From Pseudomonas cuatrocienegasensis (GTDB taxonomy: Bacteria; Pseudomonadota; Gammaproteobacteria; Pseudomonadales; Pseudomonadaceae): a DNA stretch of 41,154 nt. The position numbers and the translations under genes are program-made. Location: contig NZ_FOFP01000027.1 in NCBI RefSeq assembly GCF_900110925.1, forward strand, positions 1 through 41,154, read 5' to 3'. Shown in pieces: positions 40,120 to 41,154 of this stretch (position 1 is the first letter of the stretch; every line of letters starts with the position of its first letter). The notes beneath the pieces are model-generated. The model was not told the origin of the DNA. It saw only the letters and a list, made by a program, of their open reading frames with translations, and did no database searches.

Positions 40120-41154
40120 ATGCGGGATGAACCCACACCCTCCGAACCCTCCCAACGGCTCGACACCGGCCTGGCCTGTCTGGTCATGCTGGCCCGCTTT
40201 CACAACGTCGCCGCCTCTGCTGAACAACTCGCCCATGAGTACGCCGAAGACGGCCGCACCTTTGGCAAGGTCGAGCTGCTGCTGGCGGCGAAAAAGCTCG
40301 GCCTCAAGGCCAAGTCTGCCCGCAGCTCGCTGGGGCGGCTGAGCCAAACCCCGCTGCCGGCGATTGCCTGCGACCAAGACGGCCGCTTCTTTATCATCGC
40401 GCGCCTGGACGATGACAAGGCGCTGATTCACGACCCCGCCGCCCAGCGCCCTGAAGTCCTAAGCCATGAAGCGCTGCAGCAGCGCTGGAGCGGCGAGCTG
40501 ATATTGATTCGCTCCGAGGCCTCGGTCGCCGGCGAGCTGTCCAGGTTCGACTTCACCTGGTTTATCCCCGCCATCGTCAAGTACCGCAAGCTGCTGGGCG
40601 AAGTGCTGCTGGTGTCCTTTGTGCTGCAGATATTTGCCCTGCTGACGCCGCTGTTCTTCCAGGTGGTAATGGACAAGGTCCTGGTTCATCGCGGCCTGAG
40701 CACCCTGGATGTGATCGCCATCGGCCTGCTGGGCATCATGATTTTCGAGACCCTGCTGTCGGGCCTGCGCAGCTATGTGTTTGCTCATACGGCGAGCCGC
40801 ATCGATGTCGAGCTTGGCTCGCGGCTGTTTCGCCATCTGGTCACCTTGCCATTGGCTTATTTCCAGGCCCGGCGCGTGGGCGACTCGGTGGCGCGGGTCC
40901 GTGAGCTGGAGAATATCCGCAGCTTCCTGACCGGTAACGCCATCACCCTGCTGCTGGATGTGCTGTTCTCCGTGGTGTTTATCGCCGTGATGTTTATGTA
41001 CAGCGGCTGGCTGACCCTGGTGGTGATCCTGTCGCTGCCGCTGTACTTCATCGTTTCCCTGCTGATTACCCCGGTGCTGCGCGCGCGCCTTAACGAGAGC
41101 TTTGCCCGTGGCGCAGAGAACCAGGCGTTTCTGGTGGAGACGGTCAACGGCATC
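40120..41154 (+). CDS. Type I secretion ABC transporter (HlyB/LapB type), N-terminal part
   Basis: The frame runs from ATG 40120 off the window end (345 codons). Residues about 10-130 form a C39 peptidase-like domain (LDTGLACLVMLARFHNVAAS, then FFIIARLDDDKALIHDPAAQ). In active C39 domains the nucleophile Cys lies in DCG and a His precedes the later strand; here they are Thr and Phe, so this is a non-cleaving substrate-docking domain, as in RTX exporters. Six-helix ABC membrane domain starts near 160 (LLGEVLLVSFVLQIFALLTP, ITLLLDVLFSVVFIAVMFMY). The nucleotide-binding domain lies beyond the window. It probably exports a large adhesin or RTX protein together with HlyD- and TolC-type partners encoded to the right. 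Confidence 0.9.
   Translation, partial: MRDEPTPSEPSQRLDTGLACLVMLARFHNVAASAEQLAHEYAEDGRTFGKVELLLAAKKLGLKAKSARSSLGRLSQTPLPAIACDQDGRFFIIARLDDDKALIHDPAAQRPEVLSHEALQQRWSGELILIRSEASVAGELSRFDFTWFIPAIVKYRKLLGEVLLVSFVLQIFALLTPLFFQVVMDKVLVHRGLSTLDVIAIGLLGIMIFETLLSGLRSYVFAHTASRIDVELGSRLFRHLVTLPLAYFQARRVGDSVARVRELENIRSFLTGNAITLLLDVLFSVVFIAVMFMYSGWLTLVVILSLPLYFIVSLLITPVLRARLNESFARGAENQAFLVETVNGI

Noticed and set aside
1..41154. CRISPR array
   Set aside because: No regularly spaced direct repeats with unique spacers were seen; the repeats found are palindromic REPs and MITE ends.

Overview
The window is a piece of a Pseudomonas-type gammaproteobacterial chromosome. The evidence is the GC-rich coding sequence, an Xcp-type type II secretion operon followed by a tRNA-Val/tRNA-Asp/tRNA-Asp cluster, and the downstream order AraC regulator, nitrilase-like protein, fadH, NAD kinase, rhomboid protease, yeaC-like gene and pepN. 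From memory this order resembles P. aeruginosa; no alignment was run. The species cannot be named from the sequence alone.

Region 1 (1-7750) is accessory DNA made of stacked mobile pieces. The window opens inside an IS5-family transposase (minus strand) whose element ends near 340. Six bases from that predicted edge of the IS5-like element's CTAG repeat starts a 5,032-bp IS21-type element (351-5382). Its ends are TGGCAACT and AGTTGCCA and it is flanked by a 5-bp duplication AATAT. Besides istA and istB it carries two small left-end genes, a DnaG/Toprim-like protein whose metal-binding acidic residues look lost, and an intact tyrosine recombinase. A dif-like palindrome lies near the left end. 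This is the least ordinary object in the window. The element landed 1 bp from a perfect MqsA-type operator in front of an intact mqsRA toxin-antitoxin pair. Next come a 5'-truncated Rhs C-terminus and an AT-rich two-helix membrane protein, which together look like an orphan toxin tip and its immunity gene.

Region 2 (7751-15075) is a nine-gene type II secretion operon, xcpRSTUVWXYZ (gspE to gspM), tightly packed with overlapping starts and stops. The genes for GspC and the secretin GspD are not in the 7.7 kb upstream, where the accessory DNA sits.

Region 3 (15119-32246) is mostly core housekeeping: three tRNA genes with a promoter and a terminator, a 28-codon small gene, the AraC regulator, a nitrilase-fold protein, 2,4-dienoyl-CoA reductase, an NTF2-like protein, a coiled-coil protein, a PLP enzyme of the ACC deaminase/D-cysteine desulfhydrase family, a double cNMP-binding plus rhodanese fusion, DUF1853, NAD kinase, a metallophosphatase, a rhomboid protease, a DUF1315 protein, a DUF2797 protein and aminopeptidase N. 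Two related MITE-like repeats (24223-24426 and 32034-32204) with shared terminal inverted repeats sit at gene ends.

Region 4 (32586-39806) holds DUF1302, DUF1329, a YCF48/BNR-repeat protein and an MMPL/RND transporter. This is a probable envelope transport module for hydrophobic molecules, and a different 215-bp MITE (36040-36254, TTA duplication) sits in its middle. Region 5 (39807-41154) has short intergenic repeats and then the start of a type I secretion ABC transporter with a non-catalytic C39-like domain, which runs off the window edge.
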